Positions 35,287 to 45,675 of a DNA stretch of 64,000 nt are shown here, in pieces. Positions within the stretch are counted from its first letter, which is position 1, and each line of letters starts with the position of its first letter. The notes beneath the pieces are model-generated. The model was given only the letters and a program-made list of their open reading frames with translations. It made no database searches and had not been told where the DNA came from. Both the position numbers and the translations under genes were made by a program. The DNA is taken from contig NC_135717.1 of assembly GCF_964656455.1 (NCBI RefSeq), forward strand, positions 18,122,775-18,186,774, written 5' to 3'. This stretch comes from Halichoerus grypus. Lineage: Eukaryota; Chordata; Mammalia; Carnivora; Phocidae.

Positions 35287-35489
35287 GGGGTGCCTGGGTG
35301 GCTCAGTCATTAAGCGTCTGCCTTCGGCTCAGGTCATGATTCCAGGGTCCTGGGATCGAGCCCCGCATCAGGCTCCCTGCTCTGTGGGAAGCCTGCTTCT
35401 CCCTCTCCCACTCCCCCTGCTGTGTTCCCTCTCTTGCTGTGTCTCTCTCTGTCAAATAAATAAAAATAAAATCTTTAAAATAAATAAAT
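35287..35489 (+). mobile_element. Can-SINE
   Basis: Complete sense copy inserted just after an L2 terminus; AAATAAAGGATGA and AAATAAAGGATAA flank it as the TSD. Opposite in sense to KATNIP. Confidence 0.95.
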
Positions 35490-36599
35490 AAATAAAGGAT
35501 AATTTCTTTTGGGACATGGCTTCTAGTCCTCTCACTACTACTGAATGCTCCCTGGTTTATCCATATCGAGAGGGGGTGGTCCCCAAAACACGGCATGTGG
35601 GTGGAGCAGAGTCCGTGCAGTAGTTGGGGGGGGGCTGACCCCCCAGAACCCCTTCTACTTTATTCCTAGGATGACTTTGTGTTCAGTAGAGGCCAGAAAG
35701 CCAGTCTGTGTTTCCCAGATGCCCTTTCTGTGGACGTTCTGGAAGTGAGCTAGCTACAGCCCATCAGATGCCCTCCTACAAGCAGGGAGAGCAGAAGTGA
35801 GGTGGAAAGAAGGGGACCCACGGTGGCCGATTCTGTGCTGGGCACAGTGGCCGAGGCGATGGGTTTTCAAGCGTCCCAGCCCAGCCGCACAGGTTATGGG
35901 CAGTGCTGCTCTCGCAGGCACGATGTCATCGGAGGCCAAGGGTTGTGGCGGTGGTCACCTGCTTCCTGGATGGTCCCTGATGCTGACCCTCCACCCTCCC
36001 CACCCTGTCCTAGGTAGCAGATTTCCTGGCAGGCTGGGTGCCATTCCTGGAGGCCCCCAGCTCAGGACCCCTCCTCTTTTGCCACCCGGAGATCTTGCAA
36101 GCACCCACTTCCCTGCGCTCCGTTCATCTCTGATTAAAACAGCCTGAGTGGTCTCTACTGTAGGCACTGACTGACCCCTGACTGATACAGTGCAGAAGGA
36201 CAATTACAGCCTTCATGGCATCAGGAAGCCAGGAAATTAGCCATGATTAGGCCCTGTGAAGTGTGGGACCACAGGGAGAGGCTGGGGAGGGATGCTAATT
36301 AATCTTAGGCCAAGTCTTTTAAATTGCACAGGCTCTGGGGCCAGCTGTGAAGTCACAGTCTAAGATGTAAATATGGCTCCTGATAATAGAAGGCACTCGA
36401 AACAACTAGGAGGGTCTGAAGTGGGAAGTGGAGAAAGGCCTCCTTAATGAGAAATTAACATTCATTGCTGGGGACAAAAGGAGCCCTCTAGGCTGTGTGC
36501 CCTGTAGGCCTTGCTCACCTGCACTAAGATAAGGCTGTGGGAGTCAGCTAGCTGGCCAGGAACACTTCATCACAGACCCACAAAGGTAGGGAAGACCAA

Positions 36600-36770
36600 T
36601 GGGTTTGGGGGTCACAGGTCCAGGGTTCAAACCTCCCTAGTAGCTCTGTGACTCTGAGAAAGTCAGCTTATCTCTCTGGGCCTCAGTTTCATCAAAGGTA
36701 CAATGAGGACAGTAATAGACCTACAGGGTTATTGCAAAGACGGCCAATAAAGCTTGCAGAAATATTTCCT
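36600..36770 (+). mobile_element. MIR SINE
   Basis: 'TAGTAGCTCTGTGACTCTGA', 'CTCTGGGCCTCAGTTTCATC' and 'GGGTTATTGCAAAGACGG' in MIR order. Confidence 0.85.
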
Positions 36771-36849
36771 ACAGACCCACACATATGGCACAGGGCAAAA
36801 AATCAATCCAAATCTGGGTGACCACAGGATTAAAAAGGATTACACACCA

Positions 36850-36950
36850 TTGCTTAAGCCTCATTTCAGACCAAGTGAGTCAGAATCTCTGGGGATGGGG
36901 CTCCCCAGGTGATGTGAATGCGCTGTGGGGGTTGAGACCCACTGATCCCA
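36850..36950 (+). mobile_element. MER5A-like hAT fragment
   Basis: 'GAGTCAGAATCTCTGGGGAT' and 'CCCAGGTGATGTGAATGCGC' are the 3' half of MER5A. Confidence 0.75.
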
Positions 36951-36989
36951 GGCAAGATGTGAGTAGCCGCAAGGTAAGGACTACACGGG

Positions 36990-37345
36990 CAAGAATACGG
37001 CACTTGGAACAAAGATCTGGGCTTGAGTCCTGCTGCTGTCACTTCTTAGTGGTTGGCCTCGGAGAGCTCACTTGGCTTTTCTGAGCACTCATCGCCTTGG
37101 CTCCTTTAAAACAGGAAGAAATTTGGAACTTGCCCTACAGGTGTGCTGTGAGGACAGAGGAGAGGAGTCACGTGGGAACTCAGCCCGCATCTCGTACCTG
37201 GTTGGCACTCAAAACCACAAGCTGCTGAAGCACCCTGAAGTGGCATCTCAGGTCTGTGGGGCGGGGGCTTGGTCTCATTCACCCACTGCATCCCTGGCAT
37301 CGAAGAACGTGCCTGGCACATAGTAGGTGCTCAGTAAAAGACAGC
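36990..37345 (+). mobile_element. MIR SINE followed by L2/MIR terminus
   Basis: 'CTGTCACTTCTTAGTGGTTG', 'CTACAGGTGTGCTGTGAGGA' give a MIR; 'GTGCCTGGCACATAGTAGGT' and 'GCTCAGTAAAAG' close an L2-type terminus. Lies about 300 bases from a KATNIP exon. Confidence 0.65.
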
Positions 37346-37641
37346 TGTATAAATGAGCCATCACCACGGGGCTGTGAGTCTGCGCTGGGGTGGCCCCATC
37401 CCCCATCTGGAGGGGAGGATCATGCCACACAGAGGGGGCGGGAGGTCCCCAGACTCCTCTACCTTCCAGGGGCCAACACTACATGCAGAGAGGACACCAG
37501 TGCAGTGCCCAGCCAGACCCACCACGGCCCACAGGGATTCCCAGTGCTCAGATTATGTTTCTGTTTCCATAAGAACCCTGCTCCTTGTTCTGAAGCACGA
37601 GCTAGTGCCGTGTGTCTCTATACTGCCCAGGGTTTCCAGAC

Positions 37642-37739
37642 CTGGTGCCATCCTCGGCGCTGGACTTTGCTGGGGGCTGTCCGTGAACTCCGTCTTAAAG
37701 CTTCCTCTGCTTCTCGCAACAGGGTTCTCCGTCCATAAT
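37642..37739 (-). CDS. KATNIP: KATNIP coding exon, third recognised (weak 5' splice site)
   Basis: A 98-base exon. It was predicted before it was found: the upstream exon ends with one leftover base and the downstream exon begins in phase 0, so an exon of length 3n+2 had to lie between them. The acceptor is CCTCACCCCTGGTGCAG; the donor is CACCAG|gtctgg, which keeps GT and G at +5 but lacks the usual purine and A at +3/+4. It encodes (D)YGRRTLLREAEEALRRSSR, then TAPSKVQRRGWHQ, and is very basic. From memory of the human protein this segment is strongly conserved ('EAEEALRRSSRTAPSKVQRRGWHQ'). Length, phase and sequence all fit. Confidence 0.92.
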
Positions 37740-38394
37740 CTGCACCAGGGGTGAGGGAAAGAGACTCAGCGAGGCAGCTGTGACAAGTTCACACCCAAGG
37801 AAGATGCGTGACTTCCATCTAAAATGCACACCCCGTGCCCAAAGTCTCGTATGCAAAGCGAGTCCTGTTTGTAGCAGCGGGGCATTAGAAAACAGGCCAA
37901 ATGCCCAGGAGAAAGGGAAGGGGGAGGAGTAAGTCACAGCTGAACCGGCAGGTCCATATACAAAAGGAACCGTCTCTGAGATAGGGAAGCAGGGTACACA
38001 CCGTGTGCAGTACAGGCCATCATTTGTGTAGAAGAAGACAGAAGGGAGGGTTATTTGTGGAATGAGTTAAGGTACTGCTGGGGGCCCAAGTACAGAGACT
38101 CCTGCTAACTGCACCTCCTTGAAACCTGTACCAGGAAAGGCCTGCTTGTCCCAACTAGCAGCAGGTTGGCCCGACTCCTCCTCCCCGAGAGCTAAGAGAA
38201 TCATCCCACTTCCCTCGTTGCCCTGGAGGGCTAGGAAGCTCATGCTAAACTCTAAGCTGGACAGCAGTGACTCTCCTAGGTGAAGGTTTGGGGACATCAC
38301 TTTCTCCTTTTATCTCCTCGTTGTTTTGACTTTTGCTGTCTATTACGGCTTGGGATATTCCCCATACCTAGAAGGCAATGAATGAGAACAACAC

Positions 38395-38600
38395 GAATCA
38401 AGATTATTGTGTGATGGGCATTTTACATTTCTTATGTCATTTAACCTTCCTGGCAAGCCGGCAAGGTGGGCTTAATTATTCCCATCTCATAGAAGCGGAG
38501 ACTGAGGGTCAGAGAGGACCCGACTGCCAGAGGTCTCAAAGCTAGAGAGCTAGAAAGCCTCATTCCAAATGCTCTTCCCGCCACTCGGTAGCAGGCCGGG
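38395..38600 (-). mobile_element. MIR SINE
   Basis: 'TTATGTCATTTAACCTTCCT', 'CCCATCTCATAGAAGCGGAG', 'AGGTCTCAAAGCTAGAGAGC' in antisense MIR order. Confidence 0.8.
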
Positions 38601-38659
38601 TCCTCAGACAAAGCAGCCTGCCTTCAAGGGCACTCTGGTGCCCTAGGGATGGGTGCCCT

Positions 38660-38760
38660 TGTCAGTCCCATTTGACAGATGAGGAAACAAAGGCCCGGAG
38701 AGACAAAGTAACATGGCCAAATTGGGACCCAACCCCGTGTGCTCAGCCATTTCATTCACT
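38660..38760 (-). mobile_element. MIR SINE fragment
   Basis: 'CCATTTGACAGATGAGGAAA' and 'AGTAACATGGCCAAATTGGG' are antisense MIR core. Confidence 0.75.
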
Positions 38761-39086
38761 TCCCCGCCAGGTCATTTTTGGAGCCAGCCGCTGGGGGGGG
38801 TGCTCCTATTCCAACTTCACAGACTCTCTGAGCTTTTAGTACAGGACACATGGGACCGGTTTAAAGTCTGTGAAGTATGGATTAACTACATTCAGACATG
38901 AACTGTGGAGTCAAATATCACACGGGGTTGGGTACTAAAGTGAAGACAGATCCAGTGAAAATCGGGTATAATTTAAATTATTCTAGACATTTCCTTCAAT
39001 TACTGGCACCGTGAAATGGAAAAGCCAGGAATTTACTGCTCTGGCCACCTTTGCCCTGGGGTAATGGAGGCCAAGGCTAAGTTTTA

Positions 39087-39156
39087 TTTATTTATTTATT
39101 TATTATTTTTTTATTTTTTTATTTTTTGTTTTTTAAAAGATTTTATTTATTTATTC

Positions 39157-39191
<35 letters not shown>

Positions 39192-39313
39192 GCAGAGGGA
39201 GAAGCAGGCTCCCAAGGAGAAGGGAGCCCGATGTGGGACTCGATCCCAGGACTCTGGGATCATGACCTGAGCCGAAGGCAGACGCTTAACCATCTGAGCC
39301 ACCCAGGCGCCCC
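39087..39313 (-). mobile_element. Can-SINE with long AT-rich tail and (GA)n
   Basis: Antisense copy with a long T/A tail, an internal (GA)n run and 'CATGAGAGACAGAG' body. TSD AAGGCTAAGTTTTA (39073-39086) recurs from 39314. Confidence 0.95.
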
Positions 39314-39376
39314 AAGGCTAAGTTTTAAAAGGAATAAAAAGGGATTTCTCTCTCTTTCTCACACTCCTGCTCCCTC

Positions 39377-39571
39377 TTTTTTTTTTTTAAAGAGAGAAAG
39401 AAAGAAAGCGCACGTGCATGCCAGCAGGGGAGGGGCAGAAGGAGAGAATCTCAAGCAGTCTCCTCATCCAGTGCAGAGCCCAACACAGGGCTCAGTCTCA
39501 CGACCCTGAGACCATGACCTGAGCTGAAATCCCGAGTCGGCTGCTTAACGCACTGAGCCACCCAGGTGCCC
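39377..39571 (-). mobile_element. Can-SINE, older subfamily, next to a KATNIP donor
   Basis: Antisense copy of the 'AGAATCTCAAGCAGTCTCC' type ending 'GAGCCACCCAGGTGCCC'. TSD approximates CCTGCTCCCTCTTT / CCTGCTCTCTTTC. It starts 117 bases beyond the splice donor of the exon at 39689. Confidence 0.93.
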
Positions 39572-39688
39572 CCTGCTCTCTTTCTGGCAAAGTGGGTAGA
39601 GTTAACTTGAACAGGTTAACTAGTTATTTGCTGGTAAGTTTCAGGGCATGGGACGTAGCTCCACTGCGCCCAGGTGACCCATGCTCAC

Positions 39689-39858
39689 CGTGTGTCCCCT
39701 CAGCGTGTGAAGCACTCCTGGTGAAGTCGGAGTGGACAGCTTTCCGGGGGGACGTCTTCAGCTCTGAATTGGCCCCGTTGACATAGACAGAGAAGCCCTG
39801 CTCCAAGTGCTCCAGTCTCAGTTGCATGGGGTCCTTGGTTTTCAGATGCTTTAATACC
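39689..39858 (-). CDS. KATNIP: KATNIP coding exon, second recognised
   Basis: An internal exon of 170 bases with acceptor TTTCTCTTCCAG and donor CACG|gtgagc. Its first base completes an arginine codon from the upstream exon; it ends with a single G of a split aspartate codon. It encodes VLKHLKTKDPMQLRLEHLEQ, then GFSVYVNGANSELKTSPRKA and VHSDFTRSASHAEGTH. The 'LEQGFSVYVNGANSE' block is the clearest signature of KATNIP that I recognise. The Lys/Arg/Ser-rich second half looks disordered and basic, as expected for a microtubule-associated N-terminus (inference). Two Can-SINEs lie just downstream of the donor in gene terms; the nearer one begins about 118 bases into the intron. Confidence 0.93.
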
Positions 39859-40829
39859 CTGGAAGAGAAACAATCACTTGCTCCTTGTTATGTGAGCCTG
39901 GGCCGCCGCCCAGGCCCACATGGGGAGAGAACTGCACCTCTGACGGGCAAAGCGTCTCTAATCGGAGGCCGGGTGGCGGGTGCCCAGCTGTTCATCGACA
40001 AACAGCCTCTAAGAGGCCCATTACACACACAGAGAAGCAGCAAGGGGGAGACTGTTTCGGGCCCTGCAGGGGTGTTTCTGCTTTCGTTCTGAGGCTCAAA
40101 CGCACATTAGCAACAACGCAGGCGCACATCATTCCTCGCTCCACGGTGGCCGAAGACAGAAAGCAGGCATGTGTGAGCGCAATCACCACACAGCCTGGGC
40201 CTCCTGGGATGACCCCAACTTCATGCATCTCCACCTCGTGTGGATAATGGCACCTTCTCCAGGGCATAACAAAACATGGGTCTAAGGGTCTTAGGTTCTA
40301 AGCCTTTGCAAGACAGTTCAGAGAACATCTACAAATCAGAAAACATCCTTCGTCCGACCAGGCAGACTGACTTTTTGCTTCAGTAAATAAATGTGTTCTC
40401 AAAAGCTCACCCCTGATATCTCAAATGTCAACAGTTTATATTCTGATGCAGTGAAAGCATATATCAAAGCAGGCTTTAATTCAAGATTAATGATATGATT
40501 ATCACCTTTTGGCTAAAAGGGTCTTGCCGTGAACATGGCTGGACCTCTAGTTCAAGTTTTCTCGAAAACCCAACTTCACACCTCAGGCTCGATCCTTTCC
40601 CAACTCCTGATATTGTCAGTACCATAAACAGCGTGCAGCATCCTCACCAGCCCCAAGAGAGCCACTCCCATCGGACGCCAAATCCCTGTGTCTCTACAAC
40701 CACCTCTCTGCACCCCGCATCAACTAGCTTTATTTCCGCACAAGAAGAAACACAGACAACCAACCCGCGTGGCAACCAGGGTGCATCCCCTTTAAATAAG
40801 TTCCTGTCAAACTAGCAAAATGCAAATTT

Positions 40830-41725
40830 TAAAAAATAATAGAAACAGTAATCACATCAAGGGTGTGTACGAGGTGCCAGACTCTGTTCTTCCTGCGGTA
40901 CAGGTACGGTAGTTGGTTCTTGTTATTCGCAGTAGTTTTATTTTATGAAGTCACCACAAACATGGAGTTAGTGAATACTGAAACTTTGTTCCCAGGGGAA
41001 AATACTGGATTTGGTTCCTGTGAGCCTCTCATAACATTTTCACCAAATGATCAATACAGAACCCTGCTGTGTGTGTGTTTCTTTTTAAAGGCACCTAATT
41101 TGATACAGAGTTGAGACACTGACATGGAACTCACACACCAGCACTCTGTAACTCAGGCCTGAGGGAAGCTCATCTAACACATGTTTTTTCTCCCTTAAGA
41201 GACATCATAGCCTTCCTACATTTAGGAACACTAGACAGCACTTCAGCACCATGCCTGGTGGCCAGTTTAAACAGCAAAATCACCAGCAAAAAGCATAAAA
41301 ATGTGGAAGACATGGCACTCAGTATACTTATGGGGTAAGAGCTAAAATAAGAAGGTGGAGTATTCCCTTGTTCTACCACAGCTGGGAATATGTGTATTGG
41401 GCAACCAAAATTTTTGCCACTCTGCACTTGTCTTTAAATGACCACAAAAGCACTGCAAATATTTAAAATTTACGAATAAATTTTCGTGAGTAGGTGAATT
41501 CATATTTAGGGAACCCGTGAATAATAAGGATTGACTATATTAAGACATTAATCTTCCCCAACAACCCTATGGGGTAATTACTTTTATTATCCCCATGTAA
41601 TAGATAAGGAGAGTGAGACACAGAGAGGGTAAGTAACTGGCCCAAGGCCACACAGCTGGTATGGTGGTAGGGCTAGGGTGCAAACTTAAGCAATCTGGCT
41701 CGAGAGTCTTCACCACAACAAAGAC
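40830..41725 (-). mobile_element. MIR SINE, split by a Tigger element
   Basis: 'GTGTACGAGGTGCCAGACTC' on the left and 'CCCCATGTAATAGATAAGGA' with 'GGCCACACAGCTGGTATGG' on the right are the two halves of one antisense MIR. Confidence 0.75.
40905..41540 (-). mobile_element. Tigger-type DNA transposon, internally deleted
   Basis: Left end 'GGTTCTTGTTATTCGCAGTA', right end 'GTGAATAATAAGGATTGACT' are the inverted ends of a TcMar-Tigger element. On the minus strand the start of a transposase frame is legible around 41290-41190 ('GAEVLSSVPKCRKAMMSL'). Most of the transposase is missing. An old, dead copy inserted in a MIR. Confidence 0.8.
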
Positions 41726-43495
41726 AATCTCTACAGCTAAGCGAGAGGACATTGAACCTGGCCAACTTAGACATTGCTGGTAACTCACAGAACCTTTTCA
41801 GAAGTAATATGAAAATAGAGAAAACGCCATATGCTTGGTCTTCCCCTTAGTGAGCCCATTCTGGCAAATCACTCTTGACCAGGAACAACAGGTCAGTGTT
41901 CGGTCATAACAAAACCCTGAAAGCAACCCAAAAGTCCAACCCCAGGGAATGGAACCTGGGATCCCACGCAGCTGAGATCATTATGAAGAGTCTGTCCAAA
42001 CGTGAGGAATTGCTTGTGATCGGGGAGGGGGGCGGGGAGCAGAATAACAAAGGGATGTGTGTGGTTAAGTGCAAAGTTGGAAAAAGGTGTGTTTGTGGAC
42101 GCGGCGTGGAAGGTGATACATGTGAAAATCCAATCATGTTGAGGAAGGAGGGTGGCATTTCGGGTGATCTCTTTGTTTGGTTTTTAAATGTTTCTTTAGC
42201 TGTTGCTACATCCATCTTTTCAACAATCATGGCAGGAACATTTATTATAGACTTATCTCCTGCCGGCCTTGGAAGCCTGGGAGTTGATTGCTGGGCGGGC
42301 AACAGCATAAAACAGAAGGAAAACACAAGTCACCAAGAGACGCTTTCCAAACACAGCCATCCTTGTACTCTCTGGAGCCAACTGCCAAGGGCTGCAGTGC
42401 GCAGCAGCGGGCCCTGGGGAGAGAGCGCAGGGAGCCCGGGCCCTGGGAGGGGCCCAGAGAGTGGAAAGTCTGACCGCCCAGCCACAGGGTGCCTGCCTCT
42501 ACCTCCCTCCGGAGGCCGCCCTGTCTCCTGACGCTGCCTGGGTGCTGACGGTGATGTCCCGCTCGCTACGCGGGATCTGGGGCTGGTACTCCGTGTGTGC
42601 TTCTCTTTAAGCAGAATGATTGATGAAAATGTGGATTTATGAAACTGATAAATGAGGAGATAATCATCCAGACTGTGAAAGGGATCGCTGAAGGAACTCC
42701 CCGGCTGCAGATGAGCCGACAGTGATACGCACTATGCACGTGGCATCAAAGAAAAGTGGTGTCTTTTTTTTTTTTTTAATTGATAGCCTGCTTTGCATAA
42801 AAAGCGGGTCCTCGGTGTAGGGGATTCAGAAAACTCAGACACGGTCCCTGCCCTGTGGAAGATGGAGCCCCTGCCTACCTGCTGCCCCATCATACCCCTA
42901 GTCTGGGTTTTCCTGGCTTCAGAGCAGGGGGCTCATGCCTCACACTATGGGAGACTCTCCGTGTGTCTGTCTATTCTCCCTTCCTACCGCGGGCATCAGA
43001 CCCCTGGATATGGGGTCTGTGCTGAGTGTGAGGAATGCTCTCCATACCTATTTCTGGAACAAGTGGCTCTAAGGCACTTCAGGTCTAGCAGGGGAGAGAA
43101 GACATGGATGCGCATCCTAACACAGCTCCCGTGGACCCGTGCTCATCACTGGAGCCTTTCTGTCTGAGCCTGTAGCGACCTGTGGGGCCACCTGCACACA
43201 GCTCTTTGGACAGAGAGGAAGTGGGAATGTGACAGGGGGACATGACTGGGGGGTCGGGGCACGAGAGGGCGCAGCCAAGCGCGAGGGGTGGTGGCGGGTC
43301 GCTCCTGGGCGTGGCCATGCCTGGGTTGATGGCTGAACCACCTCAGCCTCAGAGCGCTGTGGTTGCGATGACCAGGTTAGGTGGCCCCTCGGACCTCAGT
43401 CACCCCAGAGGCCAACCGAGGGCTTCTCCAGGGCTCAAGCATTCAAGGAATACCTGGATGTCAGCTCAGGGAGAAGGCGTGTTTAGCATTAATAT

Positions 43496-43525
43496 GGTGA
43501 TGATGGTGGTGATGAAGATGACACC
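43496..43525. repeat. Imperfect GATGGT repeat
   Basis: Short run of TGGTGATGATGG-type units next to a MIR. Confidence 0.7.
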
Positions 43526-43549
43526 TGGGTGTTGTCTCTCTTACTCCCT

Positions 43550-43830
43550 CACTGGTCCTACCATTGGCTTGTTTTACAGATGAACTTGCCCAAGGTCACA
43601 GAGCCCAGGAAGTGGCCAAGATTTAAATTCCAGTCCTCGAGGCTCCAGAGCCCATCTCCCAGCCACACCATTCTGCTGTTTCTTGTCTCCTCACCGCTTA
43701 TCACGCCACAGGGCCTCTGAGCAAGGGGAGTCCAGATGAGGAGCAGTGACTTCCAGCTGAGGGCGTCCTGGAGGTGGTGGCATTTGAGACCAGCCTTGAA
43801 GGATAGAGAGGTGAAGGGCAGTGGTGCAGA
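43550..43830 (-). mobile_element. MIR fragment followed by L2 fragment
   Basis: 'TTTACAGATGAACTTGCCCA' and 'AGGTCACAGAGCCCAGG' are antisense MIR; 'GGAGGTGGTGGCATTTGAGA' and 'CCAGCCTTGAAGGATAGAG' (43770-43810) are antisense L2. Confidence 0.65.
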
Positions 43831-43904
43831 CAGCCTGCTGTTCCTCCCAGAATGTCGGTGCTCACGGGCTCTGGGAATCACCCTTTAAGGATGTCAGCAT
43901 CCCT

Positions 43905-44130
43905 GATCCATATGGGTGGAGATCGCACAGTGTGAGGGATGAAGCTCCTCACGGGAGGCTCTCCCATTTCCTTAGGTTGTGTGACCTTGGGCAAGTCCCG
44001 ACACCCCCTGGGCCTGTTCCTCTTCTGTAAAATGAGATCAAGAGTGCCTCGACCTCTTTGGGGTGTCACGAGGATGGAATGGGGTACTGGGCTGAAGCTC
44101 CAACTCAGAGACTGGCCCATGCCAATGCCC
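43905..44130 (+). mobile_element. MIR SINE
   Basis: 'TTGTGTGACCTTGGGCAAGT', 'CTTCTGTAAAATGAGATCAA' and 'GTGTCACGAGGATGGAATG' are the MIR core in order. Confidence 0.8.
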
Positions 44131-44959
44131 CCCTGGGTGCTGGTTCTCCCCTTCCTTCTCTGCCTGAATTTCCTTTTGGGGCAGTGGGTTCACTTCTCTC
44201 ATGGGTATTTTTTTCCTATACGTTTCCCTCAAACCACCTTTTCCAAAAAAGAAATAATACCACTGCTGGACTCCTGGATCCGGTCCAGCCTCCAGCATCT
44301 AGAGGGATGTATTACAGCTCCTCTCGGCTGTCAGCCCTCCAGTACTTGGCCCAGTCTGGTTGATCTGTTGTTGAGTGAATCTGTCAGGCGTGATTACATC
44401 TCTCATGAAGGTGAGTGACCAGAATCACTAAGGATCCTCCGGGGGGTTTGTGCAGGGGTGACTCGGGGCTGTCACATCCTCCTCTACCTCCCCTGGTCCT
44501 CTCCTGGAGCACACGATCATGTTCTGCTTCTTCGGGCGTAGTTATAAATAGGTGGCCTTGTGCTCACCTGCTGCTGCCCAGGGAGTTCCTCAAGGGCAAG
44601 GGCAGACACCTGTTCGTTTTGCCTCGCCAGCAACTCTCCCCCATCTTCCAAACTGAGCCTCTCGGATCCCCTTTCAGAACCACTCCATTCCTTCTCTTCT
44701 CCATATGGTTTGGGTAACACCCACTCCACCACCCAGCTTAAGGAGGTGGCCAAGGAGTGGCCCGTCAGACCATGCCACCTCACCAGGCACGGGGGGCGAT
44801 TGGCTCGGGGCTGGGGCCAGGGCCCACCTCAGAACCTTTGCCAGAACTATCAAGAAGGAAGTGCTCTCTCCTCCTCGAGGCAGGATGTAAGTGTGGGGCC
44901 ATCGGTGACTGCCTTGGCCCCCCGTGAAGGAAGTACTGGCCTCAAGTGACTCCAACATG

Positions 44960-45090
44960 GAGTCAGAGCTGAGTACCTGGATACAACTATGCCTGAAGCT
45001 GGATTTCTCACTTTCATGAGCCAATAAGTTTCCTTATTGTTTAAGGTCTATTTACCTTGGGCTTCTGTCGGTTTGACCCCAGGAGCACTA
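44960..45090 (+). repeat. 3' end of an unassigned ancient repeat
   Basis: 'TGCCTGAAGCTGGATTTCTC' and 'ATGAGCCAATAAGTTTCCTT' resemble 'GCCTGAAGCCAGCACTATAT' at 54050. I recognise this ending from mammalian interspersed repeats but cannot name the family. Confidence 0.5.
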
Positions 45091-45489
45091 ACTAACAAAG
45101 TCTGTGCCTTCCTCATCACGATGTTCTTCCCACCGGTGGCAGTGCTAAGCACTGAGAAGGCCCTCAGCAAAATCCTACTGAATGAGTAAAAGAATAACAT
45201 CACGGGCACCTGTGGCGGCTACGTTCTGGGCAAGTCACTCCTGGGAACTGGCTCCAGTGATTGCACACACCCCCTTTCTCAGGTCACGGGGCAACCCGGA
45301 TCAGCAGACTGGGTTTTCATTTCCCTCCGTGCACGCTATACAGCCCAGAGGCTGGTTTTCTACCAGGTCATACAACTAGATCTCCAATAAACTGTGGTTT
45401 ATTTCCACAAAACCCCTCGTCATGAAAGTGGCAACTCTGACGGGTTTCTCCCTGCCTGATTATTTATGACAATGTCAAACCAAACAGCA

Positions 45490-45675
45490 ATCAGAAAGTA
45501 CAGCCCAGCTCCCCCACTTCCTGCCTGGATGACCTTGGACACATGGTTCACTGCTCTGGGTCTTCTTCGTCTGGAAAACGGGTGCAAGGAGTGTAGCTAA
45601 CCCTCATCAGGTAGTGGGAGGATATAATGAAATGATGGGAGTGAGGCGCCTGGCACGCGGGAAGCACCCCAGAGA
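45490..45675 (+). mobile_element. MIR SINE
   Basis: 'CCTGGATGACCTTGGACACA', 'CTGCTCTGGGTCTTCTTCGT' and 'GCGCCTGGCACGCGGGAAGC' follow MIR order. Confidence 0.7.

Larger units (their letters stand above)
28378..37641 (-). other. KATNIP: KATNIP intron, 9.3 kb
   Basis: Contains Can-SINEs at 29.8 and 35.3 kb, a hAT-type element at 29.3 kb, MER5A-like copies at 30.5 and 36.85 kb, MIRs at 29.15, 34.3, 34.5, 36.6 and 37.0 kb, L2 at 33.98 kb and a purine-rich tract at 30.33 kb. No gene or confident repeat was seen in 28380-29140, 30670-33970, 34650-35210, 35500-36590 or 37350-37641. Several long chance open frames in 32.5-33.7 kb lack any protein resemblance. Confidence 0.7.
37740..39688 (-). other. 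KATNIP: KATNIP intron, 1.9 kb
   Basis: The shortest of the four introns seen complete. It holds two Can-SINEs in gene sense (39087-39313 and 39377-39571) and two MIR fragments (38395-38600 and 38660-38760). Bases 37740-38390 and 38770-39070 show no recognisable feature. Confidence 0.75.
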
